17,666 nt of DNA from Chloroflexota bacterium. Its GTDB lineage: Bacteria > Chloroflexota > Anaerolineae > UBA4142. The translations under genes and the position numbers were made by a program. Within the stretch, counting starts at the first letter, position 1. The number at the start of each line of letters is the position of its first letter. Under the pieces are notes generated by a model. The model was not told the DNA's origin, searched no databases, and worked only from the letters and a program-made list of their open reading frames with translations. The stretch covers positions 1-17,666 of the forward strand of contig JACQGS010000124.1 of the NCBI GenBank assembly GCA_016199405.1, in the 5' to 3' direction. Positions 1-6,865 of the stretch are shown here, one piece after another.

Positions 1-1205
1 ACCGGATTTTGCGCTGGACCGAGATTGATCACCAATTGTTGTCCTTCTTCCAAACCGCTGACCACTTCTGTCTCTTGATCGTTCGCCAATCCCAATTTCA
101 CCTCGATGTCTTGCGTTTGCTCCGGCGTTTTTTGAATCGTTACAAAACGCTTCGCGCCGACGGCGCGCACCGCGCGGTTCGGCACGAGCAGCACGTTATC
201 TTTTTTCGCGACGACGACGTTCGCGTTCGCGGTCATGCCGATTTTTACCGGCACATCGCCCGGATTCAACGTCACCGTCACGATGTAATTCACGACGCCT
301 TGCACCGTCGTCGCCGCCGCGGCAACATCGCTGACGCGCGCGTTAATGCTCGCGCTTGGATAGGCATCCAAGCCAATCGTCACTTCTTGCCCGATCACGA
401 CGCGCGCGATGTCCGTCTCGTCGATATTCACCTTTACGCGCAACTCCGAAGTATCGGCAACCGTAACGACCGGCTTTGCCGCCGGCACATACGAACCGAG
501 ATCAAAATCGATCTTTGTCACGGTGCCATCGAACGGCGCGCGCAGAATCGCGTCTTCCAGCCGCTGTTTCGCCAAATCGCGCGCGGCGCGGGCTTGTCGA
601 ACATTGGCGTCGAGTTGTTTGATTTGATTTTCGTTGGGATTTATTTTGGAACTGTAAACCGCGAGCGCCTTTTGATAATCGAGCGTTGCCGTTTGCAATG
701 CCGCCGATTGCGGGGTCATCGCGATGAATGGATTGCTCGCGCCGCCGATGCGGTCGTAATCGGCTTGCGCGCGCGCGAGCGCGGCGAGCGCTTTGTCAAT
801 GTCCGCTTTCGCAATGATCAGATCATTCGCAACCGGCGATTTCAAATTCGCAAGCGCGGCATCCGCCGACGCGAGGCTCGCTTCGGCTTGCACGATTTGT
901 AAATCGAGGACCCGCGCATCGAGCGCCGCGAGCAACTGCCCTTTTTTTACCGCGTCGCCTTGCTTGACCGCGAGTTGCGTCACCGCGCCGGTCGTATTGA
1001 ACGCAAGCGATGCTTCGCGCAACGGGCTAATCGCGCCGCTCGCGCTGACGGTGGCAATGAGCGTCCCGCGCCGGACGAAATCGCCTTCGGCCGTCGCGGC
1101 GGAGAGCGTTTGCGCGTTGCCGCGCGGCAAAAGGGTAACGGCGGCAACTAACGCGATAATCGCGCTGCCGGCAAGCATTATCGCAGTCCGTTTACTAATT
1201 TTCAT
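1..1205 (-). CDS. Periplasmic adaptor (HlyD/MacA family) of an efflux system, 3' part missing
   Basis: Membrane-fusion/adaptor subunit of a tripartite-like or ABC exporter; it would link an inner-membrane transporter (probably encoded beyond the left edge) to the outside. The 401 visible residues start at ATG 1205. Residues 8-25 form a hydrophobic signal anchor. Residues 60-95 are the first half of a biotinyl-lipoyl-like domain (TTGAVTQLAVKQGDAVKKGQ). About 100-218 is an Ala/Gln/Leu-rich helical hairpin. Residues 219-240 (AILRAPFDGTVTKID) complete the lipoyl domain, and a beta-barrel and the start of the membrane-proximal domain follow. The start codon lies 11 bases inside the end of the MarR gene, so the two are translationally coupled. 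The C-terminus is cut by the window edge, shortly after a typical 'VSGLEEGQQLVINLG' segment. The family is clear; the substrate is unknown. A MacA-like partner of an ABC transporter is the likeliest form. Confidence 0.88.
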   Translation of the reverse strand, partial: MKISKRTAIMLAGSAIIALVAAVTLLPRGNAQTLSAATAEGDFVRRGTLIATVSASGAISPLREASLAFNTTGAVTQLAVKQGDAVKKGQLLAALDARVLDLQIVQAEASLASADAALANLKSPVANDLIIAKADIDKALAALARAQADYDRIGGASNPFIAMTPQSAALQTATLDYQKALAVYSSKINPNENQIKQLDANVRQARAARDLAKQRLEDAILRAPFDGTVTKIDFDLGSYVPAAKPVVTVADTSELRVKVNIDETDIARVVIGQEVTIGLDAYPSASINARVSDVAAAATTVQGVVNYIVTVTLNPGDVPVKIGMTANANVVVAKKDNVLLVPNRAVRAVGAKRFVTIQKTPEQTQDIEVKLGLANDQETEVVSGLEEGQQLVINLGPAQNP

Positions 1206-1641
1206 TTTCTTTTTCCAATTGAGTGAGATAGAGCGTGAGCAGCCGCAAAAATTCGCGCTGATCGCGCAGAGAAAATTTTTTGAGCGCGTCCGCCAAACGT
1301 TCGCGGCGCGTCGCGCGCGCGCGTTCCAGCAAATGCTTGCCCGCCGGCGTGAGATTCACGACGACCTTGCGGCGATCGTCCGGATCGGTTTGGCGGACGA
1401 CCAGTTTGTCGTCGAACAACCGCCCCACAATTCCGGTCATCGTCGGATACGATTGCATCATCTCGTCCGCAAGTTTGCCGATCGGGCAGCCCGTCCCGCG
1501 CCGATGAATGGACACGAGGACCAGAAATTGCGGCAGCGTGAGATCGTGCTCGGTCAGAATTTGCGAGAGCCGCCTTTGTTCCGTCCATGCAACGCGTTGG
1601 AGCGCGTGCTCAATGACTTGGAGTTCTTGGAGGATTTCCAT
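1195..1641 (-). CDS. MarR-family transcriptional regulator
   Basis: Winged-helix dimeric repressor of 148 residues, the usual MarR length. N- and C-terminal helices (about 1-30 and 105-145) would form the dimer interface. Residues 53-76 carry the helix-turn-helix (IGKLADEMMQSYPTMTGIVGRL). Residues 86-95 (DPDDRRKVVV) are the canonical wing of the family. I chose ATG 1641 over an upstream in-frame ATG at 1776, because the extension is Arg-rich, unlike MarR, and would cross the promoter at 1730-1757. There is no clear SD before ATG 1641. The gene overlaps the downstream adaptor gene by 11 bases, which suggests it represses the efflux operon in response to a small molecule. A palindrome at 1709-1722 is a candidate operator for autoregulation. 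Family assignment is firm; ligand and target are inferred. Confidence 0.9.
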   Translation of the reverse strand: MEILQELQVIEHALQRVAWTEQRRLSQILTEHDLTLPQFLVLVSIHRRGTGCPIGKLADEMMQSYPTMTGIVGRLFDDKLVVRQTDPDDRRKVVVNLTPAGKHLLERARATRRERLADALKKFSLRDQREFLRLLTLYLTQLEKENEN

Positions 1642-1708
1642 TTTTGGCGCAAAAAAAACTTGGCGCGCCCGGCGTCTGCGCCGTCGCCCAAGTCGAAATA
1701 GTTGCCGT

Positions 1709-1722
1709 GCTGAATATTTAGC
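1709..1722 (-). promoter_or_regulatory. Candidate MarR operator (14-bp near-palindrome)
   Basis: GCTGAATATTTAGC is an inverted repeat with one mismatched pair and an AT-rich centre. It lies at the expected transcription start of the marR promoter, where a bound dimer would block initiation. MarR proteins typically bind short AT-rich palindromes. The site is visible in the sequence; its function is inferred. Confidence 0.45.
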
Positions 1723-1729
1723 GAAGCAA

Positions 1730-1757
1730 AGTATATCTATTTTTCTGGATCTGTCAA
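1730..1757 (-). promoter_or_regulatory. Sigma70-type promoter for marR-adaptor operon
   Basis: On the minus strand: TTGACA (1757-1752), a 16-bp spacer, then TATACT (1735-1730), which is 11 of 12 matches to the consensus. It overlaps the last codons of the hydrolase gene and points at marR. Expected start of transcription is near 1722-1724, within the candidate operator. Confidence 0.65.
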
Positions 1758-2515
1758 ATCGCGCCGCGTTGGACAAACTCCACCAACGCGCGATTCACCT
1801 CCGCCGGCTTTTCCAGCATTACCGCGTGCCCCGCGTTTTCAACGACGACCAAGTGCGCGCTCGGAATTTGCGCGGCGAGATATTCGGAATATTTCAGCGG
1901 CGTCAGCGCATCATCACGCCCGCACACGACGAGCGCCGGCGCGCGGATGGTTGCGACGCGCGGCATCGCATCGAACGCGTTGCATGCGATGAAATCGCCG
2001 TGCGTGACCGCGGGGGCACAGTCACGGAGTTGCGCTTCCACTTTCGCCATGTCCGCACTCTCCGCGTTCGCAAATTGTGCGCGGGCAATCAGCCGCGCCG
2101 TGTTGTCGAAATCGTTGAGGATGCCGTCGAGAATTTGCGGCGCGACGCGTAGACGCGCGCCGGTCGCCACGAGCGCGATGCCGGCGATGCGATCCGCGTG
2201 ATCGAGCGCGAGCGTCTGCGTAATCGCGCCGCCCATCGAATGTCCGACGATGATCGCGCGCTCCAGCGCGCGCGCGTCGAGAAAAGCCAGCACGTCGTCT
2301 GCATACGCGGCAATGGACGCGCGCCCGGCGCCTTCCGACCTGCCGTGCGCGGGCAAATCGAGCGCAAACGCGCGCGCCATCTCGCCCAGCGCGCGAACTT
2401 GCGCGCCCCAGATCAGATGATTGCTTCCCGCGCCGTGAATGAAAACGACCGGAATCCCACGAGCACCGTGGTTCGCGTAAAAAATTTCTCCGACGCGGCT
2501 ATCGGCGAAGGGCAT
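1754..2515 (-). CDS. Alpha/beta-fold hydrolase
   Basis: Single-domain alpha/beta hydrolase of 253 residues, a typical length for the superfamily. Seen in order: the oxyanion-hole motif HGAG (27-30), DLPAHGRS (53-60), the nucleophile elbow GHSMGG with Ser93, the acid in GRDDALTP (Asp202 likely) and the catalytic His230 in NAGHAVMLEKP. All triad residues are present, so it should be active. No signal peptide is seen, so it is cytoplasmic. The substrate cannot be read from sequence; the pattern resembles carboxylesterases and the 3-oxoadipate enol-lactonase/BioH-like group. ATG 2515 is preceded by AGGAG seven bases upstream. It is transcribed in the same direction as marR, whose promoter sits in its 3' end, and it diverges from rsfS. 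Confidence 0.88.
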   Translation of the reverse strand: MPFADSRVGEIFYANHGARGIPVVFIHGAGSNHLIWGAQVRALGEMARAFALDLPAHGRSEGAGRASIAAYADDVLAFLDARALERAIIVGHSMGGAITQTLALDHADRIAGIALVATGARLRVAPQILDGILNDFDNTARLIARAQFANAESADMAKVEAQLRDCAPAVTHGDFIACNAFDAMPRVATIRAPALVVCGRDDALTPLKYSEYLAAQIPSAHLVVVENAGHAVMLEKPAEVNRALVEFVQRGAI

Positions 2516-2535
2516 CGCTCGCTCCTAAAATCAAT

Positions 2536-2564
2536 TTGACACTTGCTCCATTCCGCGCTACCAT
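2536..2564 (+). promoter_or_regulatory. Promoter of rsfS
   Basis: Perfect -35 TTGACA (2536-2541), a 17-bp spacer and TACCAT (2559-2564). Expected transcription start is near 2571, just before ATG 2585. It also argues against the in-frame TTG at 2543 as translation start. Confidence 0.55.
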
Positions 2565-2584
2565 TCAAGAAATCTTTCGAGAGG

Positions 2585-2938
2585 ATGAGAACACTGGAAC
2601 CTAACGAACTGGCGCATCAAATTTTGGAAATTATTTCGGACAAGAAAGGCATTGACATTGTTTTGCTGGATACGCGCGCGGTATCGGCGATCAGCGATTA
2701 TATCGTTATTGCCACGGGCGATAGCGAACGCCAAGTGCAAGCGATGAAGGACGAAATTCAAAAGCAGTTGAAACAGCAGCGCATTCTGCCGCTCGGCGTG
2801 GAAGGCAAGCCGGAATCCGGCTGGTCGCTCTTGGATTACAATAGCGTGATCACGCACCTGTTTACGCCGGCGATGCGCGATTTTTATTTGCTCGACAGTC
2901 TGTACGAAAACGCGGCGGTCGTCGTCAAGATGCCGTGA
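2585..2938 (+). CDS. rsfS: Ribosomal silencing factor RsfS
   Basis: RsfS (DUF143/Iojap family) binds ribosomal protein L14 and keeps 50S and 30S subunits apart when nutrients run low. The product is 117 residues, normal for the family. Diagnostic segments are SDYIVIATGDSERQVQAM and, near the C-terminus, the GWSLLDYNSVITHLF stretch ending in a Tyr/Leu-rich helix (DFYLLDSLYENA). ATG 2585 was chosen over TTG 2543, because the longer form adds 14 unrelated residues and its start lies inside the promoter; GAGAGG lies directly before the ATG. A terminator follows at 2978-3006. The gene stands alone here, diverging from the hydrolase and converging on ndk. Confidence 0.93.
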   Translation: MRTLEPNELAHQILEIISDKKGIDIVLLDTRAVSAISDYIVIATGDSERQVQAMKDEIQKQLKQQRILPLGVEGKPESGWSLLDYNSVITHLFTPAMRDFYLLDSLYENAAVVVKMP

Positions 2939-2943
2939 GAGAA

Positions 2944-2971
2944 ATTGGAGATTAGAGATTGGATGTTGGAA
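2944..2971 (+). repeat. Heptamer repeat array A (4 units)
   Basis: Four consecutive 7-nt units in register, consensus ATTGGAN (first unit ATTGGAG, last GTTGGAA), between rsfS and its terminator. The unit is the same as in array B on the far side of ndk, so the two arrays flank that gene. Confidence 0.75.
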
Positions 2972-2977
2972 AAAGAC

Positions 2978-3006
2978 CGACGCGGATTCTTCCGCGTCGT
3001 TTTTTT
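2978..3006 (+). terminator. Intrinsic terminator of rsfS, possibly bidirectional
   Basis: Perfect 9-bp stem (CGACGCGGA / TCCGCGTCG) with a TTCT loop, followed by seven T on the plus strand. A run of A before the stem gives a T tract on the minus strand too, so it can also end ndk transcription, which converges from 3040. Confidence 0.88.
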
Positions 3007-3039
3007 CTCCCTTGCCACACTGCACCACTGCTCCAATGC

Positions 3040-3489
3040 CTATTCGTTCACCCATTTATCCAGCTCGCGCGCGTACGCGTGCAATTCATCCGGCTTGAAC
3101 CACAACGCGATTTCACTTTTTGCCGTCTCGGGCGCGTCGGAGGCATGAATCAAATTCCGCAAGCCCATCAGCGCGTAATCGCCGCGAATCGTGCCGGCGT
3201 CCGCTTCCCAGGGGCGCGTCACGCCGACCATTTTGCGGACGACGCTGATCGCCTCGTGCCCTTCCAGCACCAGCGCGACGACCGGCGAAAGCGTAATGTA
3301 ACTCACCAAGCCATCGTAAAAAAATTTCCCTTGATGCACCGCGTAGTGCTCTTCCGCCAACGCGCGGTTCACTTGAACGAGTTTCATGCCGACGATTTTC
3401 AAGCCGCGCGCTTCAAAACGCGCGAGAATGTTTCCGACCAACGCGCGTTGCACGCCATCGGGTTTAATGAGAACGAGCGTCTGTTGCAA
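3040..3489 (-). CDS. ndk: Nucleoside diphosphate kinase
   Basis: Transfers the gamma phosphate from ATP to other (d)NDPs through a phosphohistidine, balancing nucleotide pools in the cytosol. The 149-residue product matches the family along its length. It begins QQTLVLIKPDGVQRALVGNI, has the GTIRGDYALM segment at 99-108, and carries the active-site His115 in RNLIHASD. The Asn usual in the 'TNP' motif is Arg92 here (TRPWEADAG). The start codon is TTG, supported by GGAGG five bases upstream (GGAGGAATCATTG) and the lack of a nearby ATG. It lies downstream of the TPR gene on the same strand, 71 bp away; no promoter was seen in that gap, which is filled by heptamer array B. Confidence 0.95.
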   Translation of the reverse strand: MQQTLVLIKPDGVQRALVGNILARFEARGLKIVGMKLVQVNRALAEEHYAVHQGKFFYDGLVSYITLSPVVALVLEGHEAISVVRKMVGVTRPWEADAGTIRGDYALMGLRNLIHASDAPETAKSEIALWFKPDELHAYARELDKWVNE

Positions 3490-3512
3490 TGATTCCTCCG
3501 AGGATAACGTGA

Positions 3513-3561
3513 TTGGAAATTGGATGTTGGAAGTTGGACATCGGACTCCGGACTCCGGACT
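3513..3561 (+). repeat. Heptamer repeat array B (7 units)
   Basis: Seven 7-nt units in strict register, drifting from TTGGAAA and TTGGATG to CCGGACT repeated twice. The core TNGGA is constant. It fills the ndk/TPR gap, and its last base is part of the stop codon of the TPR gene. Same unit as array A. Confidence 0.8.
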
Positions 3562-5426
3562 TAATCCGACTTCGCCACGCGTTCCAAAACGTAGCGATAA
3601 CGTTCCAGCGCTTCCGCCAAAAGATCCGCCCGCGTATACGCGTCGCCCAAGATGCGATGCGCGTCAAGCGGCGGGTTCCACATCACGATCAACTCTTTCA
3701 GATCATCAATCACGTCGTTCACTAAACGCGGACCTTTTTGCACCACATAATCATATTCGACGAGCGCCTCTTCAACGCGATTCGCATCGCGGAGCGCACG
3801 CGCTTGCGCCAGATGCGTGTACCCGCGCGACTGACGTTTCCGTTTGGGCTTGATTTCTTCAGGCGGCGGCTCGGGCGCGGGAACAATAGCCGGCGCAAGC
3901 TCTTCAACCGGCGCGGCTTCTTCTATTCTCGCCGGCTCAATGGGTGCCGGTAAAATTTCCGCCAGGTTAATCGGCGTCTGCTCCTCTTGCGCGGACAGCA
4001 TGGGCTCTTCCGCGTTGTTCGTGCGCAGATCGCTCAGCCATTCGTGCAATTCACTCTGCGCGTTGCCACTTTTTTCTGGCCGTGCCCCCACCCATTCTGG
4101 CGGAGTCGGTTCGGACGATTCGGGCAGCATCTCCGTTTCAACTTTGGGTTCGGCCCGCGCCTCCATCCATTCCGGCAGAGTCGCTGCGGTTGATTCGGGC
4201 GGCAGCGCCGTTTCAACTTTGGGTTCCGGCGACGATGCTTCGATTATCGCCTGCGCGGCCAGCCACGCCGGTGGGGTTGGTTCGGTTGGTTCTGGCAACA
4301 TTGCCGTCTCAACTTTTGGCTCGGGTTGCGGCGATTCAATCACTGCCGGCGCGGTCAGCCACGCGGGTGGAGCCGGTTCTGCCGGCTGATCTGGAATTTC
4401 TTTTGGCAAACCGGTTAGCCACGGCGGCAACGCCGATTTCAATCCTAACGTTGGCTTCAACACCGTGCGTTCCGCCGGTTGCGCGGGCGCAGACATTTCG
4501 CGAAAATCCGCGCGTAACCATGCCGGCAAACCGGAATCCTCCGCCGCCGGCTTTGCCGGCTCGATTGAGGTTTGCAACACGGGCGTCTCCGCGGTGGCTA
4601 CTTCTTCGCGCGGCGGCAAGGGTTCCGCCGGCGATTCGACTGGAGCCGGCGCGCCGGGCACGTAACGCGGCACCATCGGTTGCGCCGGTTTGAGCGGCGC
4701 GCGCGCGCGGAAAATTTTTTGCGCGGTTTGATTGGTGGGATCGAGATCTTGAGCGCGCTGCAAATACGTATCGGCTTCGCTCAAGCCGGTTTCAAAATAC
4801 GTCGCGCCGAGGATGAGATTGGCTTTGAGGCAGTACGGCAACACATCGAGCAAATGCAGCGCGACCTCCGCGGCTTCGCGCAATTTGCCGGCTTGCCAGA
4901 GCGTTTCCGCCAGCCCGACGCGCGCATCAAAACGATTGGGCTCGCTGTCCACAATCGTGCGAAATTCGTGAATCGCTTGCGCGTACAGCCCTTCTTGCGC
5001 GTACAAACGCGCGAGGCCCGCCGGCGTCAGCTTGAGCCGGGCGCGCGGCTGATCTTCGATCTCCCCGTACAAACGCAAAAGCTCTTGGCGAATTTCCAGA
5101 TTGGTCGGCGCGAGTTCATTCGCGCGTTCCAAATGCCAGAGCGCTTCGGTCGGCTGACGCTCTTGCTGAAATATCACCGCCAGTCCGGCATGCGCGACCA
5201 CTTGCTCCGGATCCGCGCTCAGCACGCGGCGAAAAATTTCTTGCGCGCCGATCGGGTCGCCGCTTTCCATCGTCGCTTCGGCGGCAAGCCGATAGGTTTC
5301 AATGTGCTTGGGGTAATAACGCAGGACGTGCTTGCAGAGCGCAAGCGCTTCATCGTTGCGTTCGTTTTGAATGAGACTGCGAATCTCTTCGGTGTAGGAT
5401 TGGAGGGGAACTTGATCGTCCATCAT
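3561..5426 (-). CDS. TPR protein with long Pro/Glu-rich linker and repeated PxW motifs
   Basis: A 621-residue protein of unknown function. Residues 10-240 hold about six tetratricopeptide-like helix pairs (for example 45-80, 81-112, 135-165, 167-198). Residues 241-530 form a low-complexity Pro/Glu/Ala linker. Residues 534-617 contain a further TPR-like helical module (THLAQARALRDANRVEEAL). No signal peptide or membrane segment is present, so it is probably a cytoplasmic scaffold. The linker contains seven Trp in similar settings (W303, W336, W356, W388, W420, W445, W463; mostly P-x-W-[LMV]) and three EPKVET repeats (369, 401, 426). The start is ATG 5426 or 5423. It has its own promoter with a predicted leader of about 8 bases and no SD. 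Such TPR proteins are common in Chloroflexota; partners are unknown. Confidence 0.82.
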   Translation of the reverse strand: MMDDQVPLQSYTEEIRSLIQNERNDEALALCKHVLRYYPKHIETYRLAAEATMESGDPIGAQEIFRRVLSADPEQVVAHAGLAVIFQQERQPTEALWHLERANELAPTNLEIRQELLRLYGEIEDQPRARLKLTPAGLARLYAQEGLYAQAIHEFRTIVDSEPNRFDARVGLAETLWQAGKLREAAEVALHLLDVLPYCLKANLILGATYFETGLSEADTYLQRAQDLDPTNQTAQKIFRARAPLKPAQPMVPRYVPGAPAPVESPAEPLPPREEVATAETPVLQTSIEPAKPAAEDSGLPAWLRADFREMSAPAQPAERTVLKPTLGLKSALPPWLTGLPKEIPDQPAEPAPPAWLTAPAVIESPQPEPKVETAMLPEPTEPTPPAWLAAQAIIEASSPEPKVETALPPESTAATLPEWMEARAEPKVETEMLPESSEPTPPEWVGARPEKSGNAQSELHEWLSDLRTNNAEEPMLSAQEEQTPINLAEILPAPIEPARIEEAAPVEELAPAIVPAPEPPPEEIKPKRKRQSRGYTHLAQARALRDANRVEEALVEYDYVVQKGPRLVNDVIDDLKELIVMWNPPLDAHRILGDAYTRADLLAEALERYRYVLERVAKSD

Positions 5427-5440
5427 AGCGGCTGAGAAGC

Positions 5441-5469
5441 ATTATGCAATAAAGGAAAAGAAAAGTCAA
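5441..5469 (-). promoter_or_regulatory. Promoter of the TPR gene
   Basis: On the minus strand TTGACT (5469-5464), a 17-bp spacer and CATAAT (5446-5441), 10 of 12 consensus matches. Predicted start near 5434 gives a leader of about 8 nt before ATG 5426. The IS ends only 18 bp upstream of the -35, so the insertion left this promoter intact. Confidence 0.6.
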
Positions 5470-5477
5470 CGCGAAGA

Positions 5478-5487
5478 GCCAGTGACC
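5478..5487 (+). repeat. Target site duplication, left copy
   Basis: GCCAGTGACC directly abuts the left inverted repeat and is identical to 6794-6803 beyond the right end. A 10-bp duplication fits ISAs1-family elements (8-10 bp). Confidence 0.9.
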
Positions 5488-5503
5488 CAGGGCTAGTGCA
5501 AAG

Positions 5504-6700
5504 TCAGTCTGAACGACACAGAATCAATTGCAACGCACCGTTCCAATTGGCGGCGTAGGCGCGTCGTGCTTCGGGCACGTTCTTGACGCCCCGTCTCAAC
5601 AAAAGCCCCAAGACCAAATTATTGATTGCCGCCATCATCCGCGCCGCGTGTCCGATCCGGAGATGGCACCAATCTTCCCGCAACGTCTCATCGCGCCGAT
5701 AGTGCAAACCGTTTTCCATCTGCCAATGTGTGCGAACAATTTCCAACAGCCGGCGCGGACTCGCTTCCTGCGCAGTTAAACTGGTCACACCATACACAAC
5801 TTCGTGGGTGATCTTTCCGTCCTTCACCCGCTCAAAGTGCCGTTCGAGTTTGATCACTTGCTCGGCATACGGCCAATCCAGATAGCCTTTCAACTCCCGG
5901 CTCACCGTAATCGTGCGTTGCTCGATTCGTCCATGCCCTTTCTCGGTGGTTGTGGCGGAACGGAATTCGGTCACCGCCGGACTGAATCCTTTCACGCAGT
6001 GCTCGGGCTCGAACAGGAGCGCAATATCTTGGCGCAACTCGGATTGGTTGTCTTTGACATTCCAGACATAGTCTCCGCCACCTTCCACAATTTGCACGGA
6101 CAAGTTGCGCTGGGCGAGCAGGGCATCCCCCGTCACGATTTTGCCTCGTAAATCTATACATTCCAGCACACGCGGTGCCGCGACGATTTCATTTTCTTTG
6201 CCAGCCACCTCGACCTGGACCATCACCCAGCCTTCCCCGGGCAGAAATGCGGCCAGCAGATGGAGTCCCCGCGTTTGCCCAGCCAGAATCGTTCCGCGCA
6301 ACGTTTTGCCATCCAACGTTAGAATCACACTTTGCCCTGCGTGCGGCAAACGCTCAAAAAATTCCCGCACCACTTGCTCAAAGTCTTCCACGCTCACGAC
6401 GCGTCCGAGGATACGACTGTAGGTCGTGCGGTGCGGTGCGCGCGGTTTCGTCAAGTGGAGGGCTTCGGCTAACGGGTTCTGGCGGTGACGCACCCAATCG
6501 GCAATCCCAGACAAGCGATCTTCACCCGCTAGTTTGGCAAGAGTGACAAACACCAAGATCGTCACTAAAGCGTAACGCACACCCCGCGCATGGCGCGCAT
6601 CTTTCAAGGTACACAGATGGGCATACAAACTGTCGAGATCAATGACAAATCCGTCCGGGTTCAGATTGACGTCAATCGTGGGCGCAGTATACTCAGGCAT
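5504..6700 (-). CDS. ISAs1-family DDE transposase
   Basis: A 398-residue transposase of the ISAs1 family (related to the H-repeat-associated proteins). It has an N-terminal 'ISAs1 N-domain' (about 18-115: DARHARGVRYAL, GEDRLSGIADWV, RAPHRTTYSRIL) and a DDE catalytic core. Asp130 lies in LTLDGKTLRG, Asp192 in VTGDALLAQ and Glu329 in HWQMENGLHYRRDETLRED. All three acidic residues are present and the reading frame is unbroken, so it is probably active. ATG 6700 has GAGG seven bases upstream. That SD is paired in a long hairpin (6701-6755), which should limit translation from read-through transcripts. Transcription runs toward the TPR gene. Confidence 0.95.
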   Translation of the reverse strand: MPEYTAPTIDVNLNPDGFVIDLDSLYAHLCTLKDARHARGVRYALVTILVFVTLAKLAGEDRLSGIADWVRHRQNPLAEALHLTKPRAPHRTTYSRILGRVVSVEDFEQVVREFFERLPHAGQSVILTLDGKTLRGTILAGQTRGLHLLAAFLPGEGWVMVQVEVAGKENEIVAAPRVLECIDLRGKIVTGDALLAQRNLSVQIVEGGGDYVWNVKDNQSELRQDIALLFEPEHCVKGFSPAVTEFRSATTTEKGHGRIEQRTITVSRELKGYLDWPYAEQVIKLERHFERVKDGKITHEVVYGVTSLTAQEASPRRLLEIVRTHWQMENGLHYRRDETLREDWCHLRIGHAARMMAAINNLVLGLLLRRGVKNVPEARRAYAANWNGALQLILCRSD

Positions 6701-6755
6701 GACCTTCCTCGGTGAGATAGGAGTTTGGCGATTTCTATCTTAACCGAGTAAGGTC
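6701..6755 (-). promoter_or_regulatory. Hairpin that sequesters the transposase ribosome-binding site
   Basis: Arms 6701-6720 and 6735-6755 can pair: an outer stem of 12 of 13 bp, then, past one or two unpaired bases, a 6-bp AGATAG/CTATCT stem, with a 14-nt loop. The 3' arm on the mRNA contains the SD (GAGGAAGG) directly before ATG 6700. A possible -10, TAAGAT (6742-6737), would start native transcripts after the 5' arm, leaving the SD free. Confidence 0.6.
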
Positions 6756-6793
6756 TTTTCATTTATTTGTCAAGCGACTTTGCACAAGCCCTG

Positions 6794-6803
6794 GCCAGTG
6801 ACC
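6794..6803 (+). repeat. Target site duplication, right copy
   Basis: GCCAGTGACC, identical to 5478-5487. It overlaps the first heptamer unit of array C, so the original insertion target was the outer edge of that array. Confidence 0.9.
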
Positions 6804-6865
6804 AGTCATCAGTGAACAGTGATCAGTGGAGAACTGATGACTGGAAACTGATAACTGATCACTAG
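6796..6865 (+). repeat. Heptamer repeat array C (10 units, strand-switching)
   Basis: Ten 7-nt units in register. The first five read CAGTNNN (CAGTGAC, CAGTCAT and so on). The next four switch to NNACTGN, and the last unit is TCACTAG. ACTG is the reverse complement of CAGT, so the two halves can pair. The stop codon of the ATL gene (6862-6864) lies in the last unit. Such arrays resemble the short tandemly repeated repetitive (STRR) heptamers known from cyanobacteria. Confidence 0.82.

Larger units (their letters stand above)
5488..6793 (-). mobile_element. Complete ISAs1-family insertion sequence, 1306 bp
   Basis: Terminal inverted repeats of 18 bp begin CAGGGCT and end GTGCAAAGTC (5488-5505 and 6776-6793, 17 of 18 matching). 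They enclose one intact transposase gene, and a perfect 10-bp target duplication (GCCAGTGACC) flanks the element. The transposase stop codon lies inside the left repeat. All parts are intact, which suggests a fairly recent insertion. It sits in the spacer between the ATL gene and the TPR gene, at the edge of heptamer array C, and disrupts no recognisable gene. Confidence 0.95.

Noticed and set aside
9..902. Long plus-strand ORF of 297 codons at the left edge
   Set aside because: It is antisense to the adaptor gene, Arg/His-rich and without family features. The minus-strand reading gives a full HlyD pattern.
793..1701. Plus-strand ORF of 302 codons
   Set aside because: Antisense to the adaptor and MarR genes; a GC-rich shadow with a skewed composition.
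2543..2584. TTG start giving rsfS 14 extra residues
   Set aside because: The codon lies inside the predicted promoter and the added residues are not part of the family.
4572..5435. Plus-strand ORF of 287 codons
   Set aside because: Antisense to the TPR domain region, which has clear helix-pair repeats on the minus strand.
6796..6865. CRISPR array
   Set aside because: The units are 7 nt and contiguous, with no spacers and no cas genes nearby.
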